NCBI RefSeq assembly: GCF_000733765.1
Contig: NZ_JPOG01000001.1
Coordinates: forward strand, 992,001 to 1,056,000
DNA: 64,000 nt
Direction: 5' to 3'
Source of the DNA: Algiphilus aromaticivorans DG1253
GTDB lineage: Bacteria > Pseudomonadota > Gammaproteobacteria > Nevskiales > Nevskiaceae
Below, piece after piece: positions 43,433 through 52,390 of this stretch. The translations under genes and the position numbers were made by a program. The notes under the pieces are model-generated. The model had not been told where the DNA came from, made no database searches, and saw only the letters and a program-made list of their open reading frames with translations. Positions within the stretch are counted from its first letter, which is position 1; the number at the start of each line of letters is the position of its first letter.

Positions 43433-44803
43433 ATGGAACTGGCAAATAAGGCGACGCGCATCCGTCTCTTCGACTTCAAGTCGATCCAGATGCGCACCTT
43501 CCACCTCACCTGGCTGGCCTTTCACCTCTGCTTCTTCGGGTGGTTCGGCATCGCGCCACTAATGGCCGTGGTGCGCGAGGATCTGCAGCTCGACAAATCG
43601 ATGGTTGGCTGGACGATCATCGCCTCGGTGGCGATCACGGTGCTGGTGCGCTTCATCATTGGCCCGCTCTGCGACCGCTTCGGTCCGCGGCGCACCTACA
43701 GCGCGCTGCTCGTATTCGGCTCGATCCCGGTGATGGGTATCGGTCTCGCCGATAGCTTCGAAACCTTTCTCATCGGGCGCCTGGCCATCGGCGCCATTGG
43801 TGCCTCCTTCGTCATCACGCAGTACCACACCTCGGTGATGTTCGGCCCGAACTGCGTGGGCACGGCCAACGCGACCACCGCGGGCTGGGGCAATCTCGGC
43901 GGCGGCACGACGCAGATCGTCATGCCGCTGATCTTCGCCGCCATCGTCAGCCTCGGCGTCTCCGAGTTCGTCGGCTGGCGGCTGGCCATGGTGGTACCGG
44001 GAATCATCCTCTTCGGCATGGGCATTGCCTACTATCTGCTGACGCAGGATGCCCCCGACGGCGACTACCGCGAGCTGCGCGAGCAGGGTCTGATTCCTCC
44101 GGCCAAAGACGAGCGCAGCAGCTGGGGCAGCTTCAAGGTCGCGTCCAAGGACTATCGCGTGTGGGCGCTCTTCGTGGTCTACGCGGCTTGTTTCGGCGTC
44201 GAGCTGACCATCAACAACGTCGCCGCGATCTACTTCTTCGACGAGTTCTCCCTGGATCTGAAGACGGCCGGGCTCATCGCTGGCCTATTCGGGTTGATGA
44301 ATCTCTTCGCACGCACGCTGGGCGGCTTCTTCTCCGATCTCTTTGCCCGCCATCGCGGCCTGCGCGGCCGGGTGCAGTTCCTCTTCCTGGCGCTTTTCGT
44401 CGAAGGCCTCGCGCTGATGGTCTTCTCGCAGATGACGGTGCTAGCGCTGGCCATCGGCACGATGATCTTCTTCAGTCTCTTCGTGCAGATGGCCGAAGGC
44501 GCGACCTTCGGCCTGGTTCCCTTCATGAACAAGAAGGCCCTGGGCGCGGTGGCCGGTATCGTTGGCGCCGGTGGCAATGCCGGTGCCGTGGCGGCGGGCT
44601 TCCTCTTCAAGACCGAAAGCCTGACTTACGGCCAGGGCTTGTTCTTCCTGGGTTGCGCGGTGCTGGTCTGCTCCTTCGCGGCACTTGCCGTGCGCTTCTC
44701 GGACGAAGTCCAGGCCGAAGAGGAAGGGCTTCTCGCCGAAGCGCTGGCTGCGCGTGCCGCCGACAGCGATGCGCGAGGCGAGGGGCGCCCGGTACCTGCC
44801 TGA
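43433..44803 (+). CDS. Nitrate/nitrite MFS transporter (NarK/NasA type)
   Basis: 456 residues from ATG 43433 (AGGAG eight bases upstream). Twelve membrane segments. Family signatures: FHLTWLAFHLCFFGWFGIAPL at the N-terminus, and the nitrate-signature Gly-rich helices GWGNLGGGTTQ and GAGGNAGAV. It sits 4 kb from nasA, separated by unrelated genes, and its leader carries NtrC, sigma-54 and NasT control elements, so it is the nitrate importer of the assimilation system. Confidence 0.93.
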   Translation: MELANKATRIRLFDFKSIQMRTFHLTWLAFHLCFFGWFGIAPLMAVVREDLQLDKSMVGWTIIASVAITVLVRFIIGPLCDRFGPRRTYSALLVFGSIPVMGIGLADSFETFLIGRLAIGAIGASFVITQYHTSVMFGPNCVGTANATTAGWGNLGGGTTQIVMPLIFAAIVSLGVSEFVGWRLAMVVPGIILFGMGIAYYLLTQDAPDGDYRELREQGLIPPAKDERSSWGSFKVASKDYRVWALFVVYAACFGVELTINNVAAIYFFDEFSLDLKTAGLIAGLFGLMNLFARTLGGFFSDLFARHRGLRGRVQFLFLALFVEGLALMVFSQMTVLALAIGTMIFFSLFVQMAEGATFGLVPFMNKKALGAVAGIVGAGGNAGAVAAGFLFKTESLTYGQGLFFLGCAVLVCSFAALAVRFSDEVQAEEEGLLAEALAARAADSDARGEGRPVPA

Positions 44804-44828
44804 TTCGCGGTGCGGATACCCGATAACG

Positions 44829-44856
44829 CGGGCCGGCTGATGTTTCGGCCGGCCCG
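44829..44856 (+). terminator. GC-rich hairpin after the nitrate transporter
   Basis: CGGGCCGGC and GCCGGCCCG form a perfect 9-bp stem 25 bases past the stop. The following bases are only weakly U-rich. A second perfect 8-bp stem (GGGCCCGG/CCGGGCCC, 44916-44935) lies just before the MAPEG gene. Confidence 0.55.
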
Positions 44857-44956
44857 TGTCTGCAGTTCGCGCTGAGCGGCGCTGGATGCGCGTGCCGGAC
44901 TCCGGCATGCTCCCCGGGCCCGGATTCCCGGGCCCAATCAAGACAGGGAGACCGCG

Positions 44957-45343
44957 ATGACTTTTGCCTACTGGTGTGTGCTGATCGGCGCGCTGATGCC
45001 CTTCGCCTGGACCATGACCGCCAAGGCCGGCGGCAGGCGCAAGATGAGCCTGAATGAAAATCGCGCGCCGCGCGAGTTCCTCGCCAAGCTGGACGGTTCG
45101 CAGAAGCGCGCGGACTGGGCGCAGCAGAACGCCTTCGAAGCCTTCCCGGCTTTCGCGGCGGCGGTGATCATCGCGCAGGTGGCCGGGGCCGAGCAGGCCA
45201 CGATCAATCTGCTGGCCGGTATCTGGGTGTTGGCGCGCATCGCGCACGGCATCGTCTATCTCGCGGATCTCGCCACGCTGCGTTCCGTGGTCTGGTTCGT
45301 GGCGCTGGGCTGCGTCGTCGGCCTCTTCATCGCCGCGGCCTGA
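44957..45343 (+). CDS. MAPEG family membrane protein
   Basis: 128 residues with three to four membrane segments. The family pattern is visible: NENRAPREF after the first helix, then RADWAQQNAFEAFPAFAAAV. MAPEG proteins are glutathione-dependent membrane enzymes in eukaryotes; the bacterial homologues' role is unclear. Confidence 0.8.
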   Translation: MTFAYWCVLIGALMPFAWTMTAKAGGRRKMSLNENRAPREFLAKLDGSQKRADWAQQNAFEAFPAFAAAVIIAQVAGAEQATINLLAGIWVLARIAHGIVYLADLATLRSVVWFVALGCVVGLFIAAA

Positions 45344-45398
45344 GGTCCGGCGCGCCTGAGATGAAGGCGTGCGGAGGGCTGAGGATGGTGACGGCGGT

Positions 45399-47183
45399 AT
45401 GATCCCCGCTGACGCCGAGAAGTCCGGGCCGGACGACGACGAGGGTGTGCCGCTGCCGCCAGTGGCCATGCTGCTGCTGGCTGTCGTGCTGGGCGTGGCG
45501 GGCGGGCTGGGGGCGATTGCCTTCAAGCTGTTGCTGGCATTGGTGCACAACGCCTTCTTCCAGGGGCGGCTGGCGCTGGAACTCGACATGGGGCTGGCGA
45601 TCGCGCCGAGCGTCTTCGGCGCCTTCGTGATTCTCGTGCCGGTGGTCGGAGCGCTGCTGGTAACCCTGATCACGCGGCACGTGGCGCCCGAGGCGCGTGG
45701 CGGCGGTGTGCCCGAGGTGCTGGACGCCATCTATTACGGTCGCGGCCGCATCCGGCCGGTGGTGGCGCTGGCCAAGGCGGCTGCCACGGCCGTATCCATC
45801 GGCACTGGCGGTTCGGCCGGTCGCGAAGGACCGATGGTGCAGATCGGCGCGACGGTGGGCTCGCTGCTGGGCGCCGTCGCGCGCATTCCGGCGCGCCAGC
45901 GCATCACGCTGATGGCTGCCTGCGCTGCCGCGGGCGTGGCGGCGACCTTCAATACACCCATCGGCGGTATCGCCTTCGCGCTGGAATTGCTGCTCGTCTC
46001 GCTGAGCGCGCGCACGGTTTCGCTGGTGGCGATATCGGCGGTGGTGGCCACGGCCATCGGGCGCATGCATGGCGGGTTGGACCCGGCCTTCAATGTGCCG
46101 GGCATCGCGCAGTTCGAGGATCAGGGCATCGGCCTGCCCATGCTGTTGCTCAGCGTGCCCTTCGGTCTGCTGGTGGGGCTGGCGGCGGCCGGCTTCATTC
46201 GCGGCCTTTACGCCGTCGAGGAGCGCTTCGAGCGGCACTTCGCCAACCCTTATCTGCGGCATATGGCCGGCATGCTGCTGGTGGGCATCATGCTCTACGG
46301 CTTCATGCTTGCCACCGGCAACTACTACGTTGCGGGCGTCGGTTATCCGGTGATTCTCGACGTGCTGCGCGCGGCACTGTCCGATCCCTTCTTTCTGATG
46401 CTGCTCTTCGCCGCCAAGCTGCTCGCCACGCTGCTGACGCTGGGATCGGGTGCTTCCGGCGGCGTCTTTGCTCCTTCGCTCTTCCTGGGTGCGACGCTGG
46501 GCGGTGCCTTCGGCGGTTTCCTCGATCTGCTGCTGCCGGGCCTGGGCGTCGACCCCGTCGTCTTCGCCGTCGCCGGCATGGCCGGAATGATCGGTGGCAC
46601 AAGCGGGGCGGTGATCACTGCCATCACCATGACCCTGGAGCAGACGCGCGACTACGGCGCCATGCTGCCGGTCATTACCACGGTAGCGCTGGCGCACATG
46701 CTGCGCGTACGGCTGGTGCCGCAGAGCATCTATACGCTCAAGCTCGCGCGCCGCGGTCACAGCGTGCCGCAGTCGTTGCAGGCCGCAATATCGAGCGCGC
46801 AGACGGCGCGCAGCGTCATGTCGCGCGACTTCGAGCTGCTCGATCTCGCCGAGCTGGAAGACTGGAAGACGCGCTTCACGCCCGGTGCCGGTCACCGCCA
46901 CACCGTCGTCTGCCGCGAGGGCGAGGTGCTGGGCGTCGCGCAGCCGGAACTGCTCTATCTGCTGCCCGATGAATCGCCCGAGACCCTGATCGATGCCGAC
47001 TGGTTCGGCGCCGAGGCGGCCACCTCGCTGCCCGTGATCATGCGCGGGCTGCGCGTCAAGGGCAGCGACACGGCGCTGGTCTTCAATCCGCGGGGCTCGA
47101 CGCGCTCGGCGGACCTGGTGGGCGTCATCACTTCGCGCGAGATCGGGCGCAATGCGCGCGATAACGCCGAGCTGATGGACTGA
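45399..47183 (+). CDS. ClC-type chloride channel/antiporter
   Basis: 594 residues from ATG 45399; a GTG at 45369 is an alternative. Selectivity-filter motifs are GGGVPEV (in place of GSGIP), GREGP with the gating Glu, and GGVFAPSLFLG. The C-terminal about 130 residues resemble a partial CBS-domain pair (ARSVMSRDFELLDL...; LVGVITSREIGRNA). Probably a Cl-/H+ exchanger or fluoride-insensitive homologue in the inner membrane. Confidence 0.92.
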   Translation: MIPADAEKSGPDDDEGVPLPPVAMLLLAVVLGVAGGLGAIAFKLLLALVHNAFFQGRLALELDMGLAIAPSVFGAFVILVPVVGALLVTLITRHVAPEARGGGVPEVLDAIYYGRGRIRPVVALAKAAATAVSIGTGGSAGREGPMVQIGATVGSLLGAVARIPARQRITLMAACAAAGVAATFNTPIGGIAFALELLLVSLSARTVSLVAISAVVATAIGRMHGGLDPAFNVPGIAQFEDQGIGLPMLLLSVPFGLLVGLAAAGFIRGLYAVEERFERHFANPYLRHMAGMLLVGIMLYGFMLATGNYYVAGVGYPVILDVLRAALSDPFFLMLLFAAKLLATLLTLGSGASGGVFAPSLFLGATLGGAFGGFLDLLLPGLGVDPVVFAVAGMAGMIGGTSGAVITAITMTLEQTRDYGAMLPVITTVALAHMLRVRLVPQSIYTLKLARRGHSVPQSLQAAISSAQTARSVMSRDFELLDLAELEDWKTRFTPGAGHRHTVVCREGEVLGVAQPELLYLLPDESPETLIDADWFGAEAATSLPVIMRGLRVKGSDTALVFNPRGSTRSADLVGVITSREIGRNARDNAELMD

Positions 47184-47211
47184 CATGAAAGCCGCCGAAG
47201 GCGGCGCCGAA

Positions 47212-47277
47212 CCCCCTCTCCCGCTCTGCGGGAGAGGGGGGGGACCGCCCGCGGACGCGCGGGTGGTGGGGAGAGGG
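47212..47277. repeat. CT-rich palindromic intergenic repeat, copy 2
   Basis: CCCCCTCTCCCGC/GCGGGAGAGGGGG around a short loop, followed by a nearly perfect ACCGCCCGCG/CGCGGGTGGT stem and GGGGAGAGGG. Occupies most of the 152-base gap between the ClC gene and the convergent flavoprotein gene. Confidence 0.8.
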
Positions 47278-47335
47278 CCTGCGCGTCGCTGCTCCAGGCG
47301 CCGGCCTTCGCGGCCAATCTCTCCGCTTTACCCCC

Positions 47336-48532
47336 TCAAAGGCTGTTGCCGGCAGCTACCGCCGATGCCCAGGCCCACTGGAAGTTGTAGCCGCCGAGAT
47401 GACCGGTGACATCCAGCACCTCACCGATGAAGTAGAGGCCCGGCTGCTGTTTCGATGCCATGGTGGTCGAGTCGACACCGCGCGTATCGACGCCGCCGAG
47501 CGTGACCTCGGCGGTGCGGTAGCCCTCCGTGCCGCTGGGCGGCACGGGCCAGTCGTGCAGCTGCCGGGCGATGCCGCGCAGGCGCTGCGCCTTGAAATGC
47601 TGCAACGGACCGTCATCGAATAGCACTGCGCAGAGCTGTTGCGCGAAGCGGCGCGGGAAGCGCTCGGCCAGCAGGTTCAGCAGTGTCGTCTGTGGCCGCG
47701 TCTCGCGCGCCTGCGCCAGCCAGTCTTCGGCATCCCCATCCGGCAACAGATCCAGTTGCAGGCGATCGCCGGGCGCCCAGTAAGAAGAGATCTGCAGAAT
47801 GACCGGTCCGCTCAGGCCGCGGTGCGTGAGCAGCATCGCGCCGTCGAAGCTCTGCCGGCCGGCGTGGGCGCGAATGGGTAGCGACACACCGCTCAGCGGC
47901 TGCCAATCTTCCAGCGGCCGGCCGCTCAGCGTCAGCGGCACCAGCGCGGCGCGGGTAGGGCGTATGGCATGGCCAAACTGCTGTGCGAGGTCGTAGCCGA
48001 AGCCGGTCGCGCCCATCCTGGGAATGGACAGGCCGCCGGTGGCCACCACCAGTTGCCCGGTGGTCACCGGACCCGCACTGGTCGCGAGCCGAAAGCCGGC
48101 ATCGGTGGCTGTCGCAGTCTCGACTTCGCACTGCGTGCGGATGGTGACACCAGCGTTCTGGCACTCGGCGAGCAGCATGGCGACGATCTGCTTGGCGGAT
48201 TCATCGCAGAAGAGCTGGCCCCGCTCCTTCTCGTGCCACTGGATACCGTACGCATCGACCAGGGCGATGAAATCCGCCGGTCGGTAGCGCGCCAGCGCGG
48301 ATTTGCAGAAATGCGGATTGGCCGACAGGAAATGCTCCGGCCGCACGTCGAGATTCGTGAAATTGCAGCGCCCGCCGCCGGACATCAGAATCTTCTTGCC
48401 GACGCGGTTCGCACGCTCGATGACCAGCACCGAGCGACCGCGCGCGCCCGCGACGGCCGCGCACATCAATCCGGCGGCGCCGCCACCGAGGATGACGACG
48501 TCGTAGCCAGTGGCTGCAGACGGATTCGACAA
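47336..48532 (-). CDS. HI0933/BaiN-family flavoprotein
   Basis: 398 residues. N-terminal dinucleotide-binding VVILGGGAAGLMCA, then the family signatures GKKILMSGGGRCNFTN, ATGGLSIPRMGATGFGYDLAQQ (split by variation), THRGLSGPVILQISSYW, and the C-terminal GLYFIGEVLDVTGHLGGYNFQWAW. Predicted NAD(P)/FAD oxidoreductase; physiological substrate unknown. Confidence 0.93.
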   Translation of the reverse strand: MSNPSAATGYDVVILGGGAAGLMCAAVAGARGRSVLVIERANRVGKKILMSGGGRCNFTNLDVRPEHFLSANPHFCKSALARYRPADFIALVDAYGIQWHEKERGQLFCDESAKQIVAMLLAECQNAGVTIRTQCEVETATATDAGFRLATSAGPVTTGQLVVATGGLSIPRMGATGFGYDLAQQFGHAIRPTRAALVPLTLSGRPLEDWQPLSGVSLPIRAHAGRQSFDGAMLLTHRGLSGPVILQISSYWAPGDRLQLDLLPDGDAEDWLAQARETRPQTTLLNLLAERFPRRFAQQLCAVLFDDGPLQHFKAQRLRGIARQLHDWPVPPSGTEGYRTAEVTLGGVDTRGVDSTTMASKQQPGLYFIGEVLDVTGHLGGYNFQWAWASAVAAGNSL

Positions 48533-48673
48533 GAGGTGCTCGGGTTGTTCGGGCAGCGGACTATAGCGACAATGCGCGCCTCGGGATCGAGGCGCTGCGC
48601 GATGGTTGCGCGGTCGAACAGCAGGCCGCCGATGGCTGGCAACCCTCCGTGCAAGCCTGCTTCGCGTGGCTCG

Positions 48674-49858
48674 CTATGGAGCGGAACCTTCCAGGAAATC
48701 CCAGATCGCGAAGGTTGCATCGAGATTGCCACTGGTTGGCCCGAGCGAGATGCCGAAGACCGGGATGCTTCCGGGCCAGGTGTGACCGCCGCCCTCGATA
48801 GTGAGCAGTTGCACGGCGCTGTTGGCTGCGCAGTCGTGGTTGGTCCGCTCTGTCACCGAGGTGCCGTCGTCGACCGCGGGAGGCAGTGCCGCGATGACTT
48901 CGCTCGCCGGATCGCAGTTGTTGTGCGTTGCCCAGCGATCGAAGTTCACGTTGGCGGAGAGCAGTCCCAGGCGGCCGTCATAGGGCACGATGAAATCGCG
49001 CGTGCCGTGAGTGGCGATTACCGGCAGTGGTCGCTCGAGTGGGCACTGCAGGTCCTGCTGGCGCCGCATGCCTGCGGCGATCAGCGCGAGTCCGGCGAAA
49101 GGGAACTCGCTCTGGCAGGCCATGTGGGTGGCCATGAAGCCTCCCTTCGACATGCCGGCGAGGTGGATGCGTGCGGCGTCGATGGGATAGTCCCGTGTGA
49201 CCACCGCCACGACCTTCTCCAGGAAACCGATGTCGTCCACCAGGTTCAGACCGTTGGGGTTCTCGCGCCACTGGCGATTCACGGCCTCGGGCAGGATGAT
49301 CCAGGCCCCCCGTTCGGCGGCAAGTCGACTGACACGCGCCAGATTCGCCATCCGCTCGGGCGTTCCGTAGGCGTAGTGCAGCAGCAGTATGGCCGGTGCC
49401 GGCTCGAGCGCCGGTGTCTCGGGGCGCACGATCACGACGCGCCGGCCCAGTCCCTGATGGGAAACGGCGATCTCGATGGCTTCGCTGCCCTCGACGGTTT
49501 CGACGAAGCGGCCGCGCAGACGCTGCCCCAGCTCGGCGCTGCCTTCGGACAAGCGATTCAGGCTTTCGGAGAGGCCTTCGCCGCTCCCGGCCAGTGTCTC
49601 GCGCAGACCGTCGCCGAGCTGGGAGAAAGTGCGGTCAAGCCCTTCAGAGAGCTCGTCATTCGTTCGTGTTAAGCCGTCTCCGAGGCGCTCGCCGGTGCGC
49701 CTGAGGCCATCCAGCAGCGGTTGCTCATCGCTTGCTGGCGCTGTTTCGGGCTCGCTCTGCTTGTTGCCGCTCAGCAGCCCGAGTCCGGCCAGCGCGGTGG
49801 TCGGCATAACGACGAGCGCCAGCGCCAGAAGTGCACCTCCGTTCTTTCTTGGAATCAC
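48674..49858 (-). CDS. Secreted esterase, PHB depolymerase/LpqC family, with N-terminal helical repeats
   Basis: 394 residues. Signal peptide (LLALALVVMPTTALAG). Residues about 45-120 are an amphipathic repeat of LGDGL / LSEGL / LRETL units. The hydrolase domain follows, with nucleophile Ser in GMSKGGFM, Asp in THGTRDFIVPYD and His in GGGHTWPG. Cys pairs near 285 and 320 suggest disulfides. Substrate is probably an extracellular polyester or polysaccharide ester. Confidence 0.85.
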   Translation of the reverse strand: MIPRKNGGALLALALVVMPTTALAGLGLLSGNKQSEPETAPASDEQPLLDGLRRTGERLGDGLTRTNDELSEGLDRTFSQLGDGLRETLAGSGEGLSESLNRLSEGSAELGQRLRGRFVETVEGSEAIEIAVSHQGLGRRVVIVRPETPALEPAPAILLLHYAYGTPERMANLARVSRLAAERGAWIILPEAVNRQWRENPNGLNLVDDIGFLEKVVAVVTRDYPIDAARIHLAGMSKGGFMATHMACQSEFPFAGLALIAAGMRRQQDLQCPLERPLPVIATHGTRDFIVPYDGRLGLLSANVNFDRWATHNNCDPASEVIAALPPAVDDGTSVTERTNHDCAANSAVQLLTIEGGGHTWPGSIPVFGISLGPTSGNLDATFAIWDFLEGSAP

Positions 49859-49930
49859 CGTGTAACTCCCTGTTTTATAAATATCGAGGCTACTGTACTG
49901 GAGTGGCTGTGGGGCGCAAGCGCTTCCGAC

Positions 49931-50782
49931 TCAGGCCGAGCCCCCGGCGCCGCCGCGTTGTTCGGCGAGCAGCGCCGCCAGTGCGCTGGTCATGGGCTTG
50001 AGGAAGAAGGCCTCGCCCGGCATGACGTCGACGCGAACGCCGCGTGCGCGCAGCGTGTCCGCGACGACCGGGCCCACGGCGGCGACGATGGCGCGCTCCA
50101 GCGCCGCCCGCAGCATGTCGGCTTCCTCGGTCGCCTCGGCGACCCGGAACAGGCGCTCCACCTGCGCCATGCTGGTGAAGGCGATGGTGTCGACGCGGCT
50201 GTCGGCCATGGCCGCTATCAACTCGCGCACCTGCGCATCATCGCTAGCGTCGGCGTAGACGTAGGGGGCGACGGCATAGGCGTCCGCGCCGGCCTCGCGC
50301 AGGAAGTCCATCAGCCGCTGGTTGGGTTCGGCGCCGTAGAGCTGCACGCCCACGCGCCGGCCCCGCAGATCCTCGCGCGCCAGCGTCGCAATGACCCCTT
50401 CGGTGGTCGGGCTGTCGGCGATCAGGCCAGGCTTCAGATCGAGGTCGCGCAGCACGCGGCCGGGCTTGGGGCCGCGCGTGATGGTGCGCACTCGTCCCAG
50501 TGCCTCGATGAAGGGGCTGCGCATCTCCGGCGCGTTGTGGTCGATGCAGCCAAGCAGGCGACGCAGGCCCTCGCCGGTGAGCAGGATCAGATCGTCGAAG
50601 CTGTCGTTACAGAAGGCGCGGATCCAGGCGATGACCGGGTCCGGGTCGGGGGCGTCCTTGATGGCCACCAGCGGGCAACGCCAGACGCGCGCGCCGCGGC
50701 GCTCCAGCATGGCGCAGAAGACATCCAGCTCGCGCGTTTCAGGCACGGCCACGGTGTGGCCGGAAAGGTCCGCTTCTTGCAT
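49931..50782 (-). CDS. Uroporphyrinogen-III synthase-like protein
   Basis: 283 residues with the bilobed HemD fold pattern: VAVPETRELDVFCAML, LILLTGEGLRRLL, then IAFTSMAQVERLF and VAAVGPVVADTLRARG. Homologues next to nitrate-assimilation genes are thought to serve sirohaem supply for nitrite reductase. It diverges from modABC and lies within the nas region, which fits. It may not be the main HemD of the cell. Confidence 0.85.
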   Translation of the reverse strand: MQEADLSGHTVAVPETRELDVFCAMLERRGARVWRCPLVAIKDAPDPDPVIAWIRAFCNDSFDDLILLTGEGLRRLLGCIDHNAPEMRSPFIEALGRVRTITRGPKPGRVLRDLDLKPGLIADSPTTEGVIATLAREDLRGRRVGVQLYGAEPNQRLMDFLREAGADAYAVAPYVYADASDDAQVRELIAAMADSRVDTIAFTSMAQVERLFRVAEATEEADMLRAALERAIVAAVGPVVADTLRARGVRVDVMPGEAFFLKPMTSALAALLAEQRGGAGGSA

Positions 50783-50900
50783 ATCGGCTCAGCTCTCGCT
50801 CGTCTTTCCGCCCTTACCCGGGCGTGTCAGGAAGGCGACTCGCAGTACGATCAACGACTGTACGTCATCTTGGTGATGCGCCATCGCCGCTTACGGGGTC

Positions 50901-51695
50901 ATGAGAGTCGCACGCTTGCACAGTTTTGCCACCGTGGCATGCCTACTGGGCGTGCTGGCGCTCGTAGCGGCTCCCGAGACCGCGGCGAAAGAGCCGGCAT
51001 TGACGGTCTTTGCCGCTGCGAGCCTGCGCAGTGTGCTCGACCAGGCTGCCGCGGACTTCGAAGAGCGGACGGGCGTCGAGACCGATGTGTCCTACGCCGG
51101 TAGCTCGACACTGGCGCGCCAGATCATGCTGGGAGCGCCCGCCGATGTTTTCTTCTCGGCAAGTGCGGGATGGATGGATCATCTTGCGGGGCGCGATCTG
51201 CTGCACTTCGGGACAAGGCGCGATCTCTTGAGCAATCGCCTGGTGCTGATCGCTCCTCGCGGCGCGAAAGGCGAGTTCGCGCTGGATGATCCTTCGGCGC
51301 TATTGAGGGTACTGGGGGATGGTTATTTGGCCATGGCTAATACGGAGGGTGTTCCAGCCGGTCTCTACGGCAAGGCCGCGCTGCAGTCGCTGAAGCTATG
51401 GACTTCCTTGCACAACCGCATCGCGCAGGCGGATAACGTGCGAGCAGCACTCGCGCTCGTTTCCCGGGGCGAGGCAGCGCTCGGCATCGTTTATCGCAGC
51501 GATGCGCTTGCTGCCGGTGAGAGTGTGCGCGTCATGGCAACTTTCCCGGAATCCAGCCATCCTCCGATTGTCTATCCGGCGGCGGCGCTCGCCCGAAGCG
51601 ATCACCCGCAAGCACAACGATTTCTGGCGTTTCTGGCGGCTCCCGAGCGGAAGTCACTGTTCGAGCGCTGGGGCTTTACGGCGCTGGAGCACTGA
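50901..51695 (+). CDS. modA: Molybdate ABC transporter, substrate-binding protein
   Basis: 264 residues. Signal peptide to about residue 29 (LAAPETAAKE region). The ModA pattern is clear: LTVFAAASLRSVLDQ, then YAGSSTLARQI..GAPADVFFSA and GNTEGVPAG-type (ANTEGVPAGLYGK), with IVYRSDA. Captures molybdate in the periplasm; NasA needs Mo. Confidence 0.95.
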   Translation: MRVARLHSFATVACLLGVLALVAAPETAAKEPALTVFAAASLRSVLDQAAADFEERTGVETDVSYAGSSTLARQIMLGAPADVFFSASAGWMDHLAGRDLLHFGTRRDLLSNRLVLIAPRGAKGEFALDDPSALLRVLGDGYLAMANTEGVPAGLYGKAALQSLKLWTSLHNRIAQADNVRAALALVSRGEAALGIVYRSDALAAGESVRVMATFPESSHPPIVYPAAALARSDHPQAQRFLAFLAAPERKSLFERWGFTALEH

Positions 51696-51697
51696 GC

Positions 51698-52390
51698 GTG
51701 AGCCTGGAAGCCGGCGAGATCGCGGCGCTGCTTTTGAGCTTGCGCGTGTCGCTATGGGCGGTCGTGGTGAGCTTGCCGGCGGGGGTGGCGGTGGCCTGGC
51801 TGCTGGCGCGTCGTGAGTTCGCCGGCAAGGGACTGCTGGACGCGCTGGTGCACCTACCACTGATTCTGCCGCCGGTGGTGACGGGCTATCTGCTGCTGAT
51901 CGTCTTTGGTCGCCAGGGGGTAGTGGGAGCCTGGCTCTACGAGTACTTTGGCGTCACGCTTGCCTTTCGCTGGACGGGCGCGGTGCTGGCCGGCGCCATA
52001 GTCGGATTCCCGCTCATGGTGCGCGCTATTCGCTTGTCCCTCGAAGCGGTCGACCGACGTCTGGAAGGTGCCGCAGCCGTGCTCGGTGCGTCTCCGCTGC
52101 GCGTGTTCGCTACGGTGACCCTGCCGTTGGCAATGCCCGGCATCATCGCCGGTGCGCTCTTGGCATTTGCGCGAGCGCTCGGTGAGTTCGGCGCCACGAT
52201 CACCTTTGTTTCGAATATTCCGGGCGAGACCCAGACGCTGCCGTTGGCGATCTACAGCTATCTGCAGATTCCGGGCGGCGAGGAGGCTGCGACACGCCTG
52301 GTCGTGCTGTCGGTCGCCCTGGCTTTTGCTGCGCTTCTCGCCTCGGAGTGGCTGGCGCGTGCCATGCGGCGACGACTGGATCCGGGTTGA
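51698..52390 (+). CDS. modB: Molybdate ABC transporter, permease
   Basis: 230 residues from GTG 51698, two bases after the modA stop. Five membrane helices; the EAA loop is AAAVLGASPLRVFATVTLPLAMPGIIAG, and ARALGEFGATI is typical of ModB/CysT. The stop overlaps the modC start (TGATG). Confidence 0.95.
   Translation: MSLEAGEIAALLLSLRVSLWAVVVSLPAGVAVAWLLARREFAGKGLLDALVHLPLILPPVVTGYLLLIVFGRQGVVGAWLYEYFGVTLAFRWTGAVLAGAIVGFPLMVRAIRLSLEAVDRRLEGAAAVLGASPLRVFATVTLPLAMPGIIAGALLAFARALGEFGATITFVSNIPGETQTLPLAIYSYLQIPGGEEAATRLVVLSVALAFAALLASEWLARAMRRRLDPG

Noticed and set aside
50783-50900. ModE operator between the uroporphyrinogen-III synthase-like gene and modA
   Set aside because: A GTACG repeat is present, but it does not match the ModE palindrome.
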